Source of the DNA: an uncultured bacterium
GTDB taxonomy: Bacteria; Actinomycetota; Coriobacteriia; Coriobacteriales; Coriobacteriaceae
Assembly (NCBI GenBank): GCA_905215525.1
Contig: CAJMQJ010000002.1
Span: 124,001 to 188,000, forward strand
DNA length: 64,000 bases
Reading direction: 5' to 3'
The position numbers and the translations under genes are program-made. Below, one piece after another: positions 53,231 to 62,315 of the stretch. The notes under the pieces are model-generated. The model ran no database searches. It worked only from the letters and a program-made list of their open reading frames with translations, and had not been told where the DNA came from. Positions within the stretch are counted from its first letter, which is position 1, and each line of letters starts with the position of its first letter.

Positions 53231-54019
53231 TTATCGCTTGATCCACGAAGTCTCAGGGCGGCAGATCAGTCGCGCGTTGTTGTAGGCCATGTCGAGCGTG
53301 AGGCAGGTGCGCGCGGCGTAGAAACCGTCCTCGCGCTGGATGGTCAGCGCCAGCTCGGGCTTGTCGCCGGTTAGGCACAGCGGCAAGAGCAGCTGGATCC
53401 GGCCGCCGTAGAACTGCGGCACGGCGAGCGTGTAGTTGGCTGCGGCGCGGCGGGCGGCCTCGACGACGGCACCCTCAAAGGCACGGCGCAGCAGCAGTGA
53501 GTTGTCCTCCCCCATCAGGCTGGCAGGAATGCGCGTCAGGTTCTCCTCGTCGCCCAGAATATGGTCGATGTTGGAGCGGATGGGAAGGCGGTAGTCAAAG
53601 ACCAGCTCGGAAGGGTCCTCGGCAAAGCGCACGCGGCACGGCAAGTACTCAAACGAGACCAGCATGGGGTCGCTCTCCTTAAAGAAGCCCTTCAAAAACC
53701 AGCGCTGGCGCGCGTCGGGCTTGGTGTTGGGCTCAAACAGACCGTAGATGGTCTCGTAGCGGCGCGTGTACAGGCCGGTGTTGAACAGGCGGCGGTCATC
53801 GTCGAACACCAGCGGCAAGTTGGACGGGGCGGTCTGGTCCACGTCGCGCTCGGTCAGGAACACCGCGCGGCTAAACGAAAACGACAGGTAGTTTTTGAGG
53901 ATGCGATTGCCGGGACCCCAGTCCTCGGGGTCGGCGAGGTCGACCAAGCGGTCGTAGCAGGGCTCGGGGCAAAACGCGAAGTCGTACACATTGCTGCACA
54001 GAGTGCTGGGGATCTCCAT
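53231..54019 (-). CDS. DUF3825 domain protein
   Basis: 262 residues that span the whole DUF3825 domain: LVDLADPEDWGPGNRILKNYL, FNTGLYTRRYETIYGLF, WFLKGF and the DHILGDEENLTRIPA segment. The domain is found alone or with OST-HTH RNA-binding domains and may act on RNA; no catalytic residues are known. The ATG at 54019 is preferred over TTG at 54034. Stands alone between tRNA-Val and the Fic pair. Confidence 0.78.
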   Translation of the reverse strand: MEIPSTLCSNVYDFAFCPEPCYDRLVDLADPEDWGPGNRILKNYLSFSFSRAVFLTERDVDQTAPSNLPLVFDDDRRLFNTGLYTRRYETIYGLFEPNTKPDARQRWFLKGFFKESDPMLVSFEYLPCRVRFAEDPSELVFDYRLPIRSNIDHILGDEENLTRIPASLMGEDNSLLLRRAFEGAVVEAARRAAANYTLAVPQFYGGRIQLLLPLCLTGDKPELALTIQREDGFYAARTCLTLDMAYNNARLICRPETSWIKR

Positions 54020-54064
54020 GTGGTGTCCAATCAATTCATTAACCGGCGTGCGGATGCTTAGATT

Positions 54065-54580
54065 CTATACGAGCGACAGATCGCCCGTGCCCGCAACGCA
54101 ACCGCGGCGTAGGCCTTCGGCGAGGTCGGCGCGGGAGCGGTTTCCGGAAACGAGGTCCTGGATCCAAGCGTAGTACTGGTTGTCTTTGGGCTCCGGGCTG
54201 TCGGACAGCACGACCGGAGTGCCGACGAGCCTTAGAACGGACAACGCAAAGACAAGGCTGGTGCGTTTATTACCGTCCTCAAAGATGTGGTCCTTGACCA
54301 TGTGCTCGGCAACGTAGGTGACCTGGTCAAAGATGTCTGCGAAGCGATCGGCCGGCGATTGGCCGAATATCGTACAGAATGCACCCGCAAGCACGGACTC
54401 GACGCGCCCAAGCTCAAGCGCGGCCCGGTCGCCTGCGGTATCGGTCGTATAGCAGCGCCCGATCGTCATCAGCGTGTTGTGTAGGCGCATCACGGCCGCT
54501 GCCATGACCTCGAGCGAACCGGCATCATCGAGCACGAGCGGCGCAAGCGGATGCGCCCGGCGTGGCGCGACCGCCATCAT
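54065..54580 (-). CDS. Fic/Doc family protein (toxin)
   Basis: 171 residues with the Fic motif HIFEDGNKRTS, the signature of AMP- or phosphate-transferring Fic/Doc enzymes. The closest form (HxFxDGNKR) is that of the Doc/Fic class. It overlaps the upstream small gene by four bases (ATGA), the usual antitoxin-toxin order. The target is unknown. Confidence 0.85.
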   Translation of the reverse strand: MMAVAPRRAHPLAPLVLDDAGSLEVMAAAVMRLHNTLMTIGRCYTTDTAGDRAALELGRVESVLAGAFCTIFGQSPADRFADIFDQVTYVAEHMVKDHIFEDGNKRTSLVFALSVLRLVGTPVVLSDSPEPKDNQYYAWIQDLVSGNRSRADLAEGLRRGCVAGTGDLSLV

Positions 54581-54801
54581 GAGTTCTCCAAGAGCCTGAG
54601 TGCGTTGGGCATGTCCGCAATAGTTGACTGAATGGCCTCGTCGATCAGGGCGATGCTGTCCAGATCATCGGGTAAAGTACGGGGTGCTTTCGGCACGATA
54701 GGGTCGGTTGCGTCTGCTGTACAGTTGTCAAAAGTCATGCTTTCAGGATAATTGCTGCAACAACTATCAGGGCATGTCGTTGCATTTAACGTTTTCATCA
54801 C
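54577..54801 (-). CDS. Small protein upstream of Fic, probable antitoxin
   Basis: 74 residues. AGGACGG precedes an ATGATG start. The second half (TLPDDLDSIALIDEAIQSTIADMPNALRLLENS) is helical and acidic, fitting an antitoxin that covers the Fic site, but no known inhibitory motif is clear. The role is inferred from coupling with fic. Confidence 0.65.
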   Translation of the reverse strand: MMKTLNATTCPDSCCSNYPESMTFDNCTADATDPIVPKAPRTLPDDLDSIALIDEAIQSTIADMPNALRLLENS

Positions 54802-54881
54802 GCCGTCCTTCTGCTGACTGAATCCGAGCGTTTAACCCGGGCATTTCGACCATGCAACCTAAATTGATATTCTTGAGGCAA

Positions 54882-55196
54882 TCAATCATCGCTGTCCAAG
54901 CGTCTAGATGTCAGGTCGAAAACCTTGACCTTGTCCCTTGCACCTATTGCGATGATTTGAACTACTTCGGCGTGCCCGTCGCGGATGCGATAAATTACGC
55001 GAATGCCATCAGTACGAAACTTAAGTTCCCTACAACCTGCAAGAAGACCCGAAAGCGGCTTGCCAATTTCATCGGCCCGAAGTGCAAGGCGCGCAATACC
55101 TTTGTCCGCCATAGCGCGAACCGAGCCATCGAGTGACAGATACTCTTTCTCGGCAGTCTTGTCGTAAAACTCAACCTTAAACCTAGCCACGCTCAC
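54882..55196 (-). CDS. RelE/ParE family toxin
   Basis: 104 residues with the RelE/ParE fold pattern: FKVEFYDKTAEKEYLSL, LSGLLAGCRELKFRTDGIRVIYRI, VVQIIAIGARDKVKVFDL. Members cleave mRNA on the ribosome or poison gyrase. It overlaps the antitoxin gene by four bases. Confidence 0.88.
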   Translation of the reverse strand: MSVARFKVEFYDKTAEKEYLSLDGSVRAMADKGIARLALRADEIGKPLSGLLAGCRELKFRTDGIRVIYRIRDGHAEVVQIIAIGARDKVKVFDLTSRRLDSDD

Positions 55197-55561
55197 TCGA
55201 ACAGCTCCTCGTCGGAAATGGGATCGGTTGCCTCGGCTTCTAGCATGGCCTCGAACCTCTCACGTCCCGCGGTATCGGAGAACGGAATGCCCTTGCGATT
55301 CGAATCAGTGTCGCCCTGCGCGAGCCTTGCAGCGGCTATAGCGTGCAGGCGCTCCTCTCGGAGCTGTTCGAGTTCGACCGCCATCGCTTCGAACTCGTCG
55401 AAGCCAACGATAACAGTATCGATGCCATCGTTCCTGTCTGAGACAAATTGCGGTTCTCTTCGAGCGCGACGTCTTGCTTCGCCAAAATTTTTGCTTGCCT
55501 GCGTCGAAGTCAGCACCTGTTCGCGTCCGAAAACGAGCCTCTTGTCTATCACGGCAACCAT
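55193..55561 (-). CDS. Phd/YefM-like antitoxin
   Basis: 122 residues. The N-terminal part (QVLTSTQASKNFGEARRRARREPQFV ... DTVIVGFDEFEAM) has the Phd/YefM DNA-binding shape; the acidic tail (ATDPISDEELFE) would bind the toxin. AAAGGAGG precedes the ATG. A palindrome-rich promoter lies upstream. Confidence 0.88.
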   Translation of the reverse strand: MVAVIDKRLVFGREQVLTSTQASKNFGEARRRARREPQFVSDRNDGIDTVIVGFDEFEAMAVELEQLREERLHAIAAARLAQGDTDSNRKGIPFSDTAGRERFEAMLEAEATDPISDEELFE

Positions 55562-55586
55562 AGCAACCTCCTTTAAAATCTGTCTC

Positions 55587-55622
55587 TAATACGTATTATA
55601 GTTTCATTTAAATACGTACGTA
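55587..55622 (-). promoter_or_regulatory. Promoter and operators of the RelE/YefM-type pair
   Basis: A -10 box TATAAT (55595-55600, minus) overlaps the perfect palindrome TAATACGTATTA (55587-55598). A second palindrome TACGTACGTA (55613-55622) lies in the -35 area. The layout fits autorepression by the antitoxin-toxin complex. Confidence 0.65.
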
Positions 55623-55630
55623 AAGGAAAG

Positions 55631-55991
55631 CTAAAAAGCAATATTCTTACTATTGATTGTTTCGGATGAACAGGGTTTCGAATCGTACTCCAGAGCAACC
55701 GGTTGCCTGACAGGGTCTTCGATGGCGCAGTTTAGGGTCTTTGCGAGCGCCAATGCCGAAGAGACCGAGGCACGGCGTAGGTCGAGTCGGATCCGCTCGT
55801 AGAGCTGTATAGCGCGAAGTAAACCCCGATTGGGTGGCGAGCTATTTTTGCGTTAGACCGGCTGGGCTTTCCCGTGGCTATTAACGCGTTCCCATCGCGG
55901 ATGGCCTTTAGGCTCTCAACGTTGAGTACAACGGGAGGATTAGGTAGCAGGATGGTATTCGCAAACTCATCGTCCCGCACATGTTGCTTCA
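55631..55991 (-). pseudogene. Mosaic of antitoxin and XRE-regulator remnants
   Basis: From 55991 one frame reads VLNVESLKAIRDGNALIATG, like the C-terminal part of DinJ/RelB antitoxins (compare SLEAIREGDAFLASG in the gene at 61981). A second frame ending at 55631 reads LRRASVSSALALAKTLNCAIEDP, the end of an XRE-type HTH protein. Neither has a full domain. It overlaps the MNT gene's 3' end, where a HEPN partner would be expected. Confidence 0.5.
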
Positions 55992-56278
55992 TAGATACGC
56001 ACCTCATCTTGCTCGATGCTTTTGCGGAAGGGCAGGCGCATGTGCTCTGGTGGGTTGGTGACGATATGAACCTTTCGTCCAAGTTCTTTCTCGAGCTCAT
56101 GGGAGAGTTCGTAAAGCGCGCCGAACGTCATGGTGTTGCCGCAGATTAGGCGCAAGTCAATATCGCTATCGGGTGTTTGCTCGCCTCGGGCAAACGAGCC
56201 AAATAAATATGCTTCGCTGACGTCGTATTGAGTAAGCACGCGAGAGGCGGAGGTGGATATGTCGGTAGGCGAAATCAT
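55967..56278 (-). CDS. MNT-type nucleotidyltransferase
   Basis: 103 residues with the minimal nucleotidyltransferase motif GSFARGEQTPDSDIDL. Such proteins are antitoxins that AMPylate a HEPN toxin. Here no HEPN gene follows, only remnants, so this is an orphan. No strong binding site precedes the ATG. Confidence 0.85.
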   Translation of the reverse strand: MISPTDISTSASRVLTQYDVSEAYLFGSFARGEQTPDSDIDLRLICGNTMTFGALYELSHELEKELGRKVHIVTNPPEHMRLPFRKSIEQDEVRIYEATCAGR

Positions 56279-56306
56279 GGGTTATTTGCCGTTCTACAGT
56301 AGAACG

Positions 56307-56585
56307 TCAGGGGGCCAGCGCCGAAACCGCCGGTCCGGCTTTTTGCTGTTCTGCAAGCTCGAAGATAAACGGAGCGTTTGATCTAACGAACTCGGTCAAA
56401 AAATCCAGATCGTCAGTAGAAAATCCTTCGACATTAAACCATTTGACTACAGGCAGAAAGCATTCAGCGTGGTCAAAGCTAAAATCAACCGGATGCTCGA
56501 CGGCTACGCGAACGGTCCCGTCATCTCTTGTCTCTGAGTAGGCAAGCTGAGTGCCGTCATCTAGCTGAACATAGCTCCAAAGCAT
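56307..56585 (-). CDS. Hypothetical protein
   Basis: 92 residues starting LWSYVQLDDGTQLAYSE, with GAGG five bases before the ATG at 56585 (the frame runs to 56672). Alternating strands, then a helix (DDLDFLTEFVRSNAPFIFELAEQ). Reminiscent of small proteins coded in toxin-antitoxin islands, but not recognised with confidence. The upstream remnant may be its operon partner. Confidence 0.6.
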   Translation of the reverse strand: MLWSYVQLDDGTQLAYSETRDDGTVRVAVEHPVDFSFDHAECFLPVVKWFNVEGFSTDDLDFLTEFVRSNAPFIFELAEQQKAGPAVSALAP

Positions 56586-56646
56586 TTCTACCTCGTATAC
56601 GACTTTTTGAGTTAAAAGCCTGCCCCCCAACGCGGGATGAATCGCA

Positions 56647-56837
56647 CTAGTTGCCCGACCCAAATACGTCATCTATAAGATCAGGTAAGTCTGTCCATAC
56701 TTGATAGGCGACAACGTTGTCCGGATTCATTTCTCTTGCACGACGTTTATTATCCGTATTGTGCTTTGCGGCATTGGTCAAAGCTTGGTCCTTTTGCCAT
56801 CAATCATTTCAAGATTTACAGACTTGAACTTAGACAT
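56647..56837 (-). pseudogene. Small gene interrupted by a one-base shift in an A run
   Basis: ATG at 56837 with GAGGT upstream opens SKFKSVNLEMIDGK. A stop follows at 56778. A -1 shift at AAAAG (about 56795) continues into LTNAAKHNTDNKRRAREMNP and VVAYQVWTDLPDLIDDVFGSGN, ending at 56647. The joined product would be about 62 residues. It may be a real break, a sequence error, or frameshift expression. Confidence 0.45.
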
Positions 56838-57163
56838 AGACGACCTCTTGGGTCGGTGGTCTTTAATACGCCTAGGTCCGTTCTTTGTATTCCTGGCCAG
56901 CCCGTTATTCAGCATATAGCTCAGTATTCTCTTATGGCTTCTACTATCGTTGCCGTTTGAGAAAAAGCAACAGTCGGTTTGTTTCCGCCATGCAGCGTTG
57001 AGCGTTTCCGGATTTGAGAATTTGGCCACTACGACGACGATATCAAGAACGGTCGTTCCAACAGTGTCGTCCATGACGGCGATTTTGATAGAAGGGAAAT
57101 CGTTTGTTGCTTTTAATGATATCCATGTTAAAAGTAACGTAGTCAACGAATAGGGAGAATTAA
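56838..57163. other. Region between the small remnant gene and the 1219-residue gene
   Basis: No gene is well supported. A minus frame is open from 57206 to 56778 (IKIAVMDDTVGTTVLDIVVVVAKF in part) and might be an old coding region, but it has no binding site at any ATG. A plus frame of 67 codons (56950-57153) also lacks support. Confidence 0.35.
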
Positions 57164-60100
57164 ATGAGCGTGAACAAAGACGGCGGGATTTCAAATATCC
57201 AATCACTTTATTGCCAGGGATGCATCGAGGCTGCGGAGAAGATCATTTCTTACATCGGCCAGTTTGATATCGAAAGCGTTGCTTGCGCCGTATTCTGTAT
57301 CAATTCCTGGCATGAGAACAGATCTTGTCAAACTAATGTATACGCACTCAACGCTGCATTACTCGCTGTCAGCGATTTTGGGACAAATCAAATCGCAGAC
57401 TACGAAGAGCTCTCAAAATTTTTCACTCATGTTAAGAATACTCTTCCGACGCCAACCATATTTGAGGATGAGATCGTACCAATAATGGGACAAACCTTGA
57501 TTCATTTTAAGGGTAAATGGAGGAAGGCGTTACACGGCTGTGGAGCTACGCTCGAATATCCAAGGCTTTGCTTCGCCGATGCCATTATTGATGAACCTCG
57601 TGAAATTAAAGAGTTTAATGAGTTGCTTGATTATGTCGACGCCATGTCTCAAGCGTTGGGAGGTGGAGGATGGGAGGGATCAAACTCGATTCCCGATGAA
57701 ATGAAAATTCCGCCTTATGAATACTGGCACCAGACGTATAAATGGATGAATGCTAACCCTATTAGTCCCATTTCAGCTAACACCATAGCGGCAATACAAA
57801 AGTCGACAGACTATATTGAAAACAAGTGCTTTGTGATGAACGGTAGTAAACCGATTCCTTTATTCTGCCCTTCAATTCTCCAAGATTATATATCTCATAT
57901 TATTAAGGATAAGCAGGCGGATGAGTATCGAAATGCCATTGATATCACCCTACTGAATCAGGCCCGATTCAATTATGACTCGGTTGAACAAAGGGGCAGC
58001 TCCGTTCTGACTTTTCCCCTCTTTAAATTAAACGGCGAGCCTATTGAAAGATGCCCAGCTACATTTTTAATCATCGACGGAGAAAACAGACTAGCGCTTT
58101 TTTACAATGCTGCCTGCGTCCGTAGTGATAGCGGGCTGGTGAATCTCAGGTCTCTCTTTAGCCAGGAAGAGAATGCTCTTGAGATTTTAGATTATCTCAA
58201 ACACAATGGGCAGCGAAGAAAGCTCGTAGTCAGCCGGCCGAACACTCTCGAGTTCACGGTTGTTGCATATCACGATAATGTTGACATGAATTTAGGCTTC
58301 CGGACTGAGATGAGATCTGATGTTGCCGACTATGACTGTGGCGCAGCGGATCTCATGGCCATCCTGATGGCTGCCAATAGCGCTAGCGAAATCTGCTCAT
58401 TTTTCCATTCTGTAGCAACGTCTCCGACAACGTTGCTGAGTCCTTTTGTTGCGGCGAGCGATTATTTTATCGTTTGGATGGCCAACAATCGGCAAATTCT
58501 GGATGGCGTAGAGGACCGAGATGCAGGAATAACATTGGCCTTGGACTACAACGAAACTGACGGTTTTTTTGCAGAATATTTTCGCAATAGTGTTATAGAT
58601 TTCCCCTTTGATCGTTGCGGAAAGTGGATTTTGGGCTCTCCGTATGCGTTCACCTTTAGAAAAAATGAGCGCGGCTTTATTGAGATCATAGGCAAAAGTG
58701 ACCACCAGAGCTTTGGATTGACAAAGCGGCTTCTGGACATGAATGGCGAACCGTGCTTCATTCACTTGGGAGCGTCTATAGAGAGCGCAAGGGATGTGCC
58801 TCCCATGATTCTTGAGCAGGGTGCCTCCGTGCTGCCCCTGTTTGAGGATTTATTGATGTGTCTAGTATTGGATGCTGAGCCTGAGATTGCATCGCTGATT
58901 TCAGGAAAAGGTTATCTCGAACTTATCTATGTTATGCCCGGAGGTGCCGCGGCAAATTCTCTGCCCACGGTAGACGAACAGTTGGGTATTAAAGCGTTTT
59001 ATACCGAAATGAAACACAGCACGGTGTTCTACAGCGTTGATAGTGAAACATTCATAAATGCCATTTCAAGAGCTCAAGACAGAAGCACTGAAATGCGCTT
59101 TGCTTGGGGTATTCTTTCACCTGTCAGATGTAGCTATTCAGACTCCATGGATTCATTGGCACAAAAGTTAACGCATCTTGCACAAGGCCAAAAGATGGTA
59201 GATGCGGAAAGCCTTGCTCTTCCCTATATCTGGAGATATGGGATTGAAAAACCAGCTCTGACCGAGACCTCCAAAGTCGCTGCCTTAAAAGCAGTGGCGT
59301 ATGCAATTGACGATGAAAACGTTAAATCCGGGCGCTATTTTGGATCCGCCGCAAATGATGTGATTAGAAAATTCCAGAAAGCGCTAAGCACGACATTTGA
59401 AAATGGGCTAATGCAATTCGATAGAAAGGATTTGCTGAAAAAATTCTACGACATCCTAGCGAATTCATCTCATACCTTCTATGTCAACACGGTTAGGTAT
59501 GGCTCTTTTTCGAATCTGCAAGATGAAGAAGAGAAGAGGGTTTACGCAACGATTTTTGAACAAAGAGAAGATTCACGGTATGAGATTCGGGCTGCCAGGT
59601 TTTCAGTCGAGACGTTGCTTACCCTCTCTTCTCATGGAAGTCGAATCGCTAATTCAGACGAGGTTGCAAAACTTGTAGCTATTGGCGGCCAACTTCTCTC
59701 GGCATCTGAAGTTGCTGACATGCTAATGTTTGAGCCTAAGGGAATGGGTGTGGAAATTGCTGAAAACTGCGTCGCCACTTTAATTGAGGATGAAGGAATT
59801 CTTGAGGAAGCTCGCGCTCTTAAAAGCCGCCAACTCCGCGATGAGGGTCACGCTGGGTCAAATTCTACGGAAGATGCGAAATATATCCAATTGGCTAAAG
59901 ATGCTTTTGAGGAAGACACGGGCGTATCTTTCAATTGTTTTCTCGATGTTCTCAATAGTCTTGCGCTCGGCTGCCCTTCGAATTTTGAAGGGGATTACGT
60001 CTCGTCTAATGTCTTATCTATTGAAAGCTCGTCTTTGGCCAATTTCGTCAAACAAGATCTTTTGAACAACTATACCGATGAAACGATTGGCGATGCTCTT

Positions 60101-60823
60101 GATTTCCTCACGCTTGATAATGAAAAGTTAAAAGAGATAGACGGCAAGTCATACGATTATCTGCCTTTTGGTAATACAAAAAATCGCTTAAATAGACTTG
60201 AGCTGAAGCCCATTATCAATGATGACGGACAGTTTGTGTATTCACCGATTTGCATGGGTCTGCTTAAAGAACGATGGGTTCGTGGCTTAGCGGAAAGATT
60301 TTTGCCAGCGAAGCTCGCGTTTCCGTCATTAAATAAAGTTATGGAAAGCTGGAAGCATCTTTATGAAAAGGCGCTTGAATCAGATGTTCAGGATTGCTTT
60401 CTTAAGGCTGGGTTCCTACGCAAGCATGTCTATAGAGGAGTTGATCTTTGCAAGAAGGGGGACCATCCGCAATATCTTGGGGATTACGATGGCCTAGCGT
60501 ATGACCCAGTAACAGAAACGGTGTGGGTTATCGAGTGTAAAGAATTCGAGAAAATAGAATCCGCTTTTGATTACATGCAGCTTCAGCAGCGATGGTTTGG
60601 AAAAGAAGGGAAGCTGCTTAAATATGAGCGGCGGATAAAATATCTGCAGGAACATCTAGTAGAAGTGGCTGCAGATTTGGGCTTCAACCACACTGGAAAA
60701 CTGCGAATACGCGCTTACCTTGTGAGCAATAAGCTATTCATGAACGTTCTTGGGCAGTCAAATTTCCAAGTTATTACGTTATCCGAACTTGGGTCTCTAC
60801 TTGAGAATGAAAATGGAGCGTAA
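57164..60823 (+). CDS. 1219-residue protein of unknown family with C-terminal PD-(D/E)XK-like nuclease motif
   Basis: I do not recognise the bulk of this protein. The C-terminus has GDYDGLAYD (D1107, D1109) followed by VWVIECKEF (E1124, K1126), the D...ExK order of PD-(D/E)XK/NERD-type nucleases. A helical, charged segment follows (QRWFGKEGKLLKYERRIKYLQEH). No membrane helix or Walker motif is seen. AGGGAG lies before the ATG. It is clearly AT-richer than the rest of the window and lies among toxin-antitoxin genes, which suggests transfer and a defence role. That role is an inference. Confidence 0.75.
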   Translation: MSVNKDGGISNIQSLYCQGCIEAAEKIISYIGQFDIESVACAVFCINSWHENRSCQTNVYALNAALLAVSDFGTNQIADYEELSKFFTHVKNTLPTPTIFEDEIVPIMGQTLIHFKGKWRKALHGCGATLEYPRLCFADAIIDEPREIKEFNELLDYVDAMSQALGGGGWEGSNSIPDEMKIPPYEYWHQTYKWMNANPISPISANTIAAIQKSTDYIENKCFVMNGSKPIPLFCPSILQDYISHIIKDKQADEYRNAIDITLLNQARFNYDSVEQRGSSVLTFPLFKLNGEPIERCPATFLIIDGENRLALFYNAACVRSDSGLVNLRSLFSQEENALEILDYLKHNGQRRKLVVSRPNTLEFTVVAYHDNVDMNLGFRTEMRSDVADYDCGAADLMAILMAANSASEICSFFHSVATSPTTLLSPFVAASDYFIVWMANNRQILDGVEDRDAGITLALDYNETDGFFAEYFRNSVIDFPFDRCGKWILGSPYAFTFRKNERGFIEIIGKSDHQSFGLTKRLLDMNGEPCFIHLGASIESARDVPPMILEQGASVLPLFEDLLMCLVLDAEPEIASLISGKGYLELIYVMPGGAAANSLPTVDEQLGIKAFYTEMKHSTVFYSVDSETFINAISRAQDRSTEMRFAWGILSPVRCSYSDSMDSLAQKLTHLAQGQKMVDAESLALPYIWRYGIEKPALTETSKVAALKAVAYAIDDENVKSGRYFGSAANDVIRKFQKALSTTFENGLMQFDRKDLLKKFYDILANSSHTFYVNTVRYGSFSNLQDEEEKRVYATIFEQREDSRYEIRAARFSVETLLTLSSHGSRIANSDEVAKLVAIGGQLLSASEVADMLMFEPKGMGVEIAENCVATLIEDEGILEEARALKSRQLRDEGHAGSNSTEDAKYIQLAKDAFEEDTGVSFNCFLDVLNSLALGCPSNFEGDYVSSNVLSIESSSLANFVKQDLLNNYTDETIGDALDFLTLDNEKLKEIDGKSYDYLPFGNTKNRLNRLELKPIINDDGQFVYSPICMGLLKERWVRGLAERFLPAKLAFPSLNKVMESWKHLYEKALESDVQDCFLKAGFLRKHVYRGVDLCKKGDHPQYLGDYDGLAYDPVTETVWVIECKEFEKIESAFDYMQLQQRWFGKEGKLLKYERRIKYLQEHLVEVAADLGFNHTGKLRIRAYLVSNKLFMNVLGQSNFQVITLSELGSLLENENGA

Positions 60824-60886
60824 ATAACCCGGATTCGTAGCCCGTGGGCTTGGTATTCGAATGAGGACAAGCGCCTGGATTGTGTC

Positions 60887-61595
60887 TCAGCAGCAATATG
60901 CGTTACCTAGAAGCGCTAATCTCAGTAGGAATAACATGGAGGGCGCGATAATCCAGTTGCTGTCACTGGTCTTTGGGAGCGCTGCCGTAGTCTTGGTAGC
61001 GGACTTGGGCTTGGATGGCGTGGACGCCTTGGTCATGGTCACCGTCGTTTTGGTGCCCGTTGTCGTGGTTGTCTTTAACGTGGAGGCCGCGGGCTTCACT
61101 GCAGGATCCGCACCGGGTTGTGCCGCAGCAGGGTCGGTAAAACCGGCAGGCTCACCCGTCCCACCGACAGGCACGTCGTTCCCGTCGGTCTCCCCCGCCG
61201 GCGTCGTGGCACCCTCGGGTTCAATCAACACATGTGCAGCCGGCAGGTGTCACAAACTACGCGAACACAAGCGATCCGCTCGTGCACGCGACTCCGCTAT
61301 CGGCACCGATCGCATCAAGCCACGAGACATCGACGGAAAGTCGGCAGCCGGCCGTGCCATCGCCAAGACCTGCGTCCTACAGACACACACCATAAACGCG
61401 CACGCCCACTCCGGGGCCGGCGCCGATGGCTGCGCCCGCGTAGTCGTTAAGCTCCAGATGGTCGGCATCGGTCCAGATCCAGCCAGGGCCCGACACGCCC
61501 GGCTCGTAGTACGTCGCGCCCGCGATGATGAGGCTCTCCGCGCCCGCGGAATAAGAAGGCCCGCCCAGCAAAACGCATAGGCAGGCAATCGTCAT
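60887..61595 (-). pseudogene. Degenerate paralogue of the surface protein at 62465
   Basis: The start (CLCVLLGGPSYSAGAESLII) and the end (EGATTPAGETDGNDVP ... AALPKTSDSNW plus membrane helix) match the intact gene at 62465-63559. The middle is deleted and out of frame: after GAAIGAG it jumps to GVGVRVYGV and meets a stop at 61377. The C-terminal piece resumes in another frame from 61231. Confidence 0.8.
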
Positions 61596-61684
61596 TGCGC
61601 AGCAACATTTCCAACAAGATTGAGCAAATTGGATGCCATTAGGTTGAAATCCGGATAGTTTTGGTGGTTTCGATATTAAGGGAA

Positions 61685-61984
61685 TTATCGGAACAGCTCA
61701 TCATGGCTGCCAGTGCGTTCAAAGAAAGCTACCTCTTCGTTTGATGACCATATGACAAGCCAGTCGCCAGAGTTTGCTACGTGACATTCGTTTCGCCCTG
61801 CCCAGTTGCCGCTTAGCCGGTGCATATTATGACGTCGCTTTAATATGTCCATTGACTCAGGTGTATTCTGCAGCACCAGGTCAATTAGCTTTTGAAGCTC
61901 AGATAAATCCCATTTACGGCGCTTTGCTTTTTTCTTTAAATCTCGGGAGAAGGCTGCAGAGAACTCTGCGGTTAACGTGCTCAT
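61685..61984 (-). CDS. yafQ: YafQ-family mRNA interferase toxin
   Basis: 99 residues. The YafQ pattern HRLSGNWAGRNECHV, DWLVIWS and RTGSHDELF is complete with the catalytic-type histidines. It overlaps the antitoxin gene by four bases (ATGA). Confidence 0.9.
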   Translation of the reverse strand: MSTLTAEFSAAFSRDLKKKAKRRKWDLSELQKLIDLVLQNTPESMDILKRRHNMHRLSGNWAGRNECHVANSGDWLVIWSSNEEVAFFERTGSHDELFR

Positions 61985-62256
61985 TGTGTCATCGCAGCAG
62001 CGATCAGATCGGCGCCATTGTCAAAGCGTCCTTTTTTGCCAGATGCAAGAAAAGCGTCCCCCTCGCGAATGGCCTCAAGGCTTTCGGCATTGGGCTCCTC
62101 AGGGGCAAAAGTCAACGGGATGCGATGGGTGTTGACCATTTGCTTGAAGAACGCGCGCGTCACGGACGACAAATCAAGTCCATAGTAATCAGCCACTTCC
62201 GCCGCCTCGCGTTTGAGGTCGTCGTCAACCCTGATGGTTAATGTTGAGCTTGCCAT
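61981..62256 (-). CDS. dinJ: DinJ/RelB-family antitoxin
   Basis: 91 residues from ATG 62256 (GAAAGG upstream). Ribbon-helix-helix start STLTIRVDDDLKREAAEVADYYGLDLSS, then a toxin-wrapping tail. The longer frame from 62307 starts inside the promoter. Confidence 0.9.
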   Translation of the reverse strand: MASSTLTIRVDDDLKREAAEVADYYGLDLSSVTRAFFKQMVNTHRIPLTFAPEEPNAESLEAIREGDAFLASGKKGRFDNGADLIAAAMTQ

Positions 62257-62315
62257 TTTTAGACCTTTCAATCGCGTGAGTGTACCCTTAGTATAACGCA
62301 CATACAATAGTGGAT

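Noticed and set aside
60861..61580. 239-residue plus frame across the surface-protein pseudogene
   Set aside because: Antisense of the paralogue remnant; the intact copy at 62465 shows the coding strand is minus.
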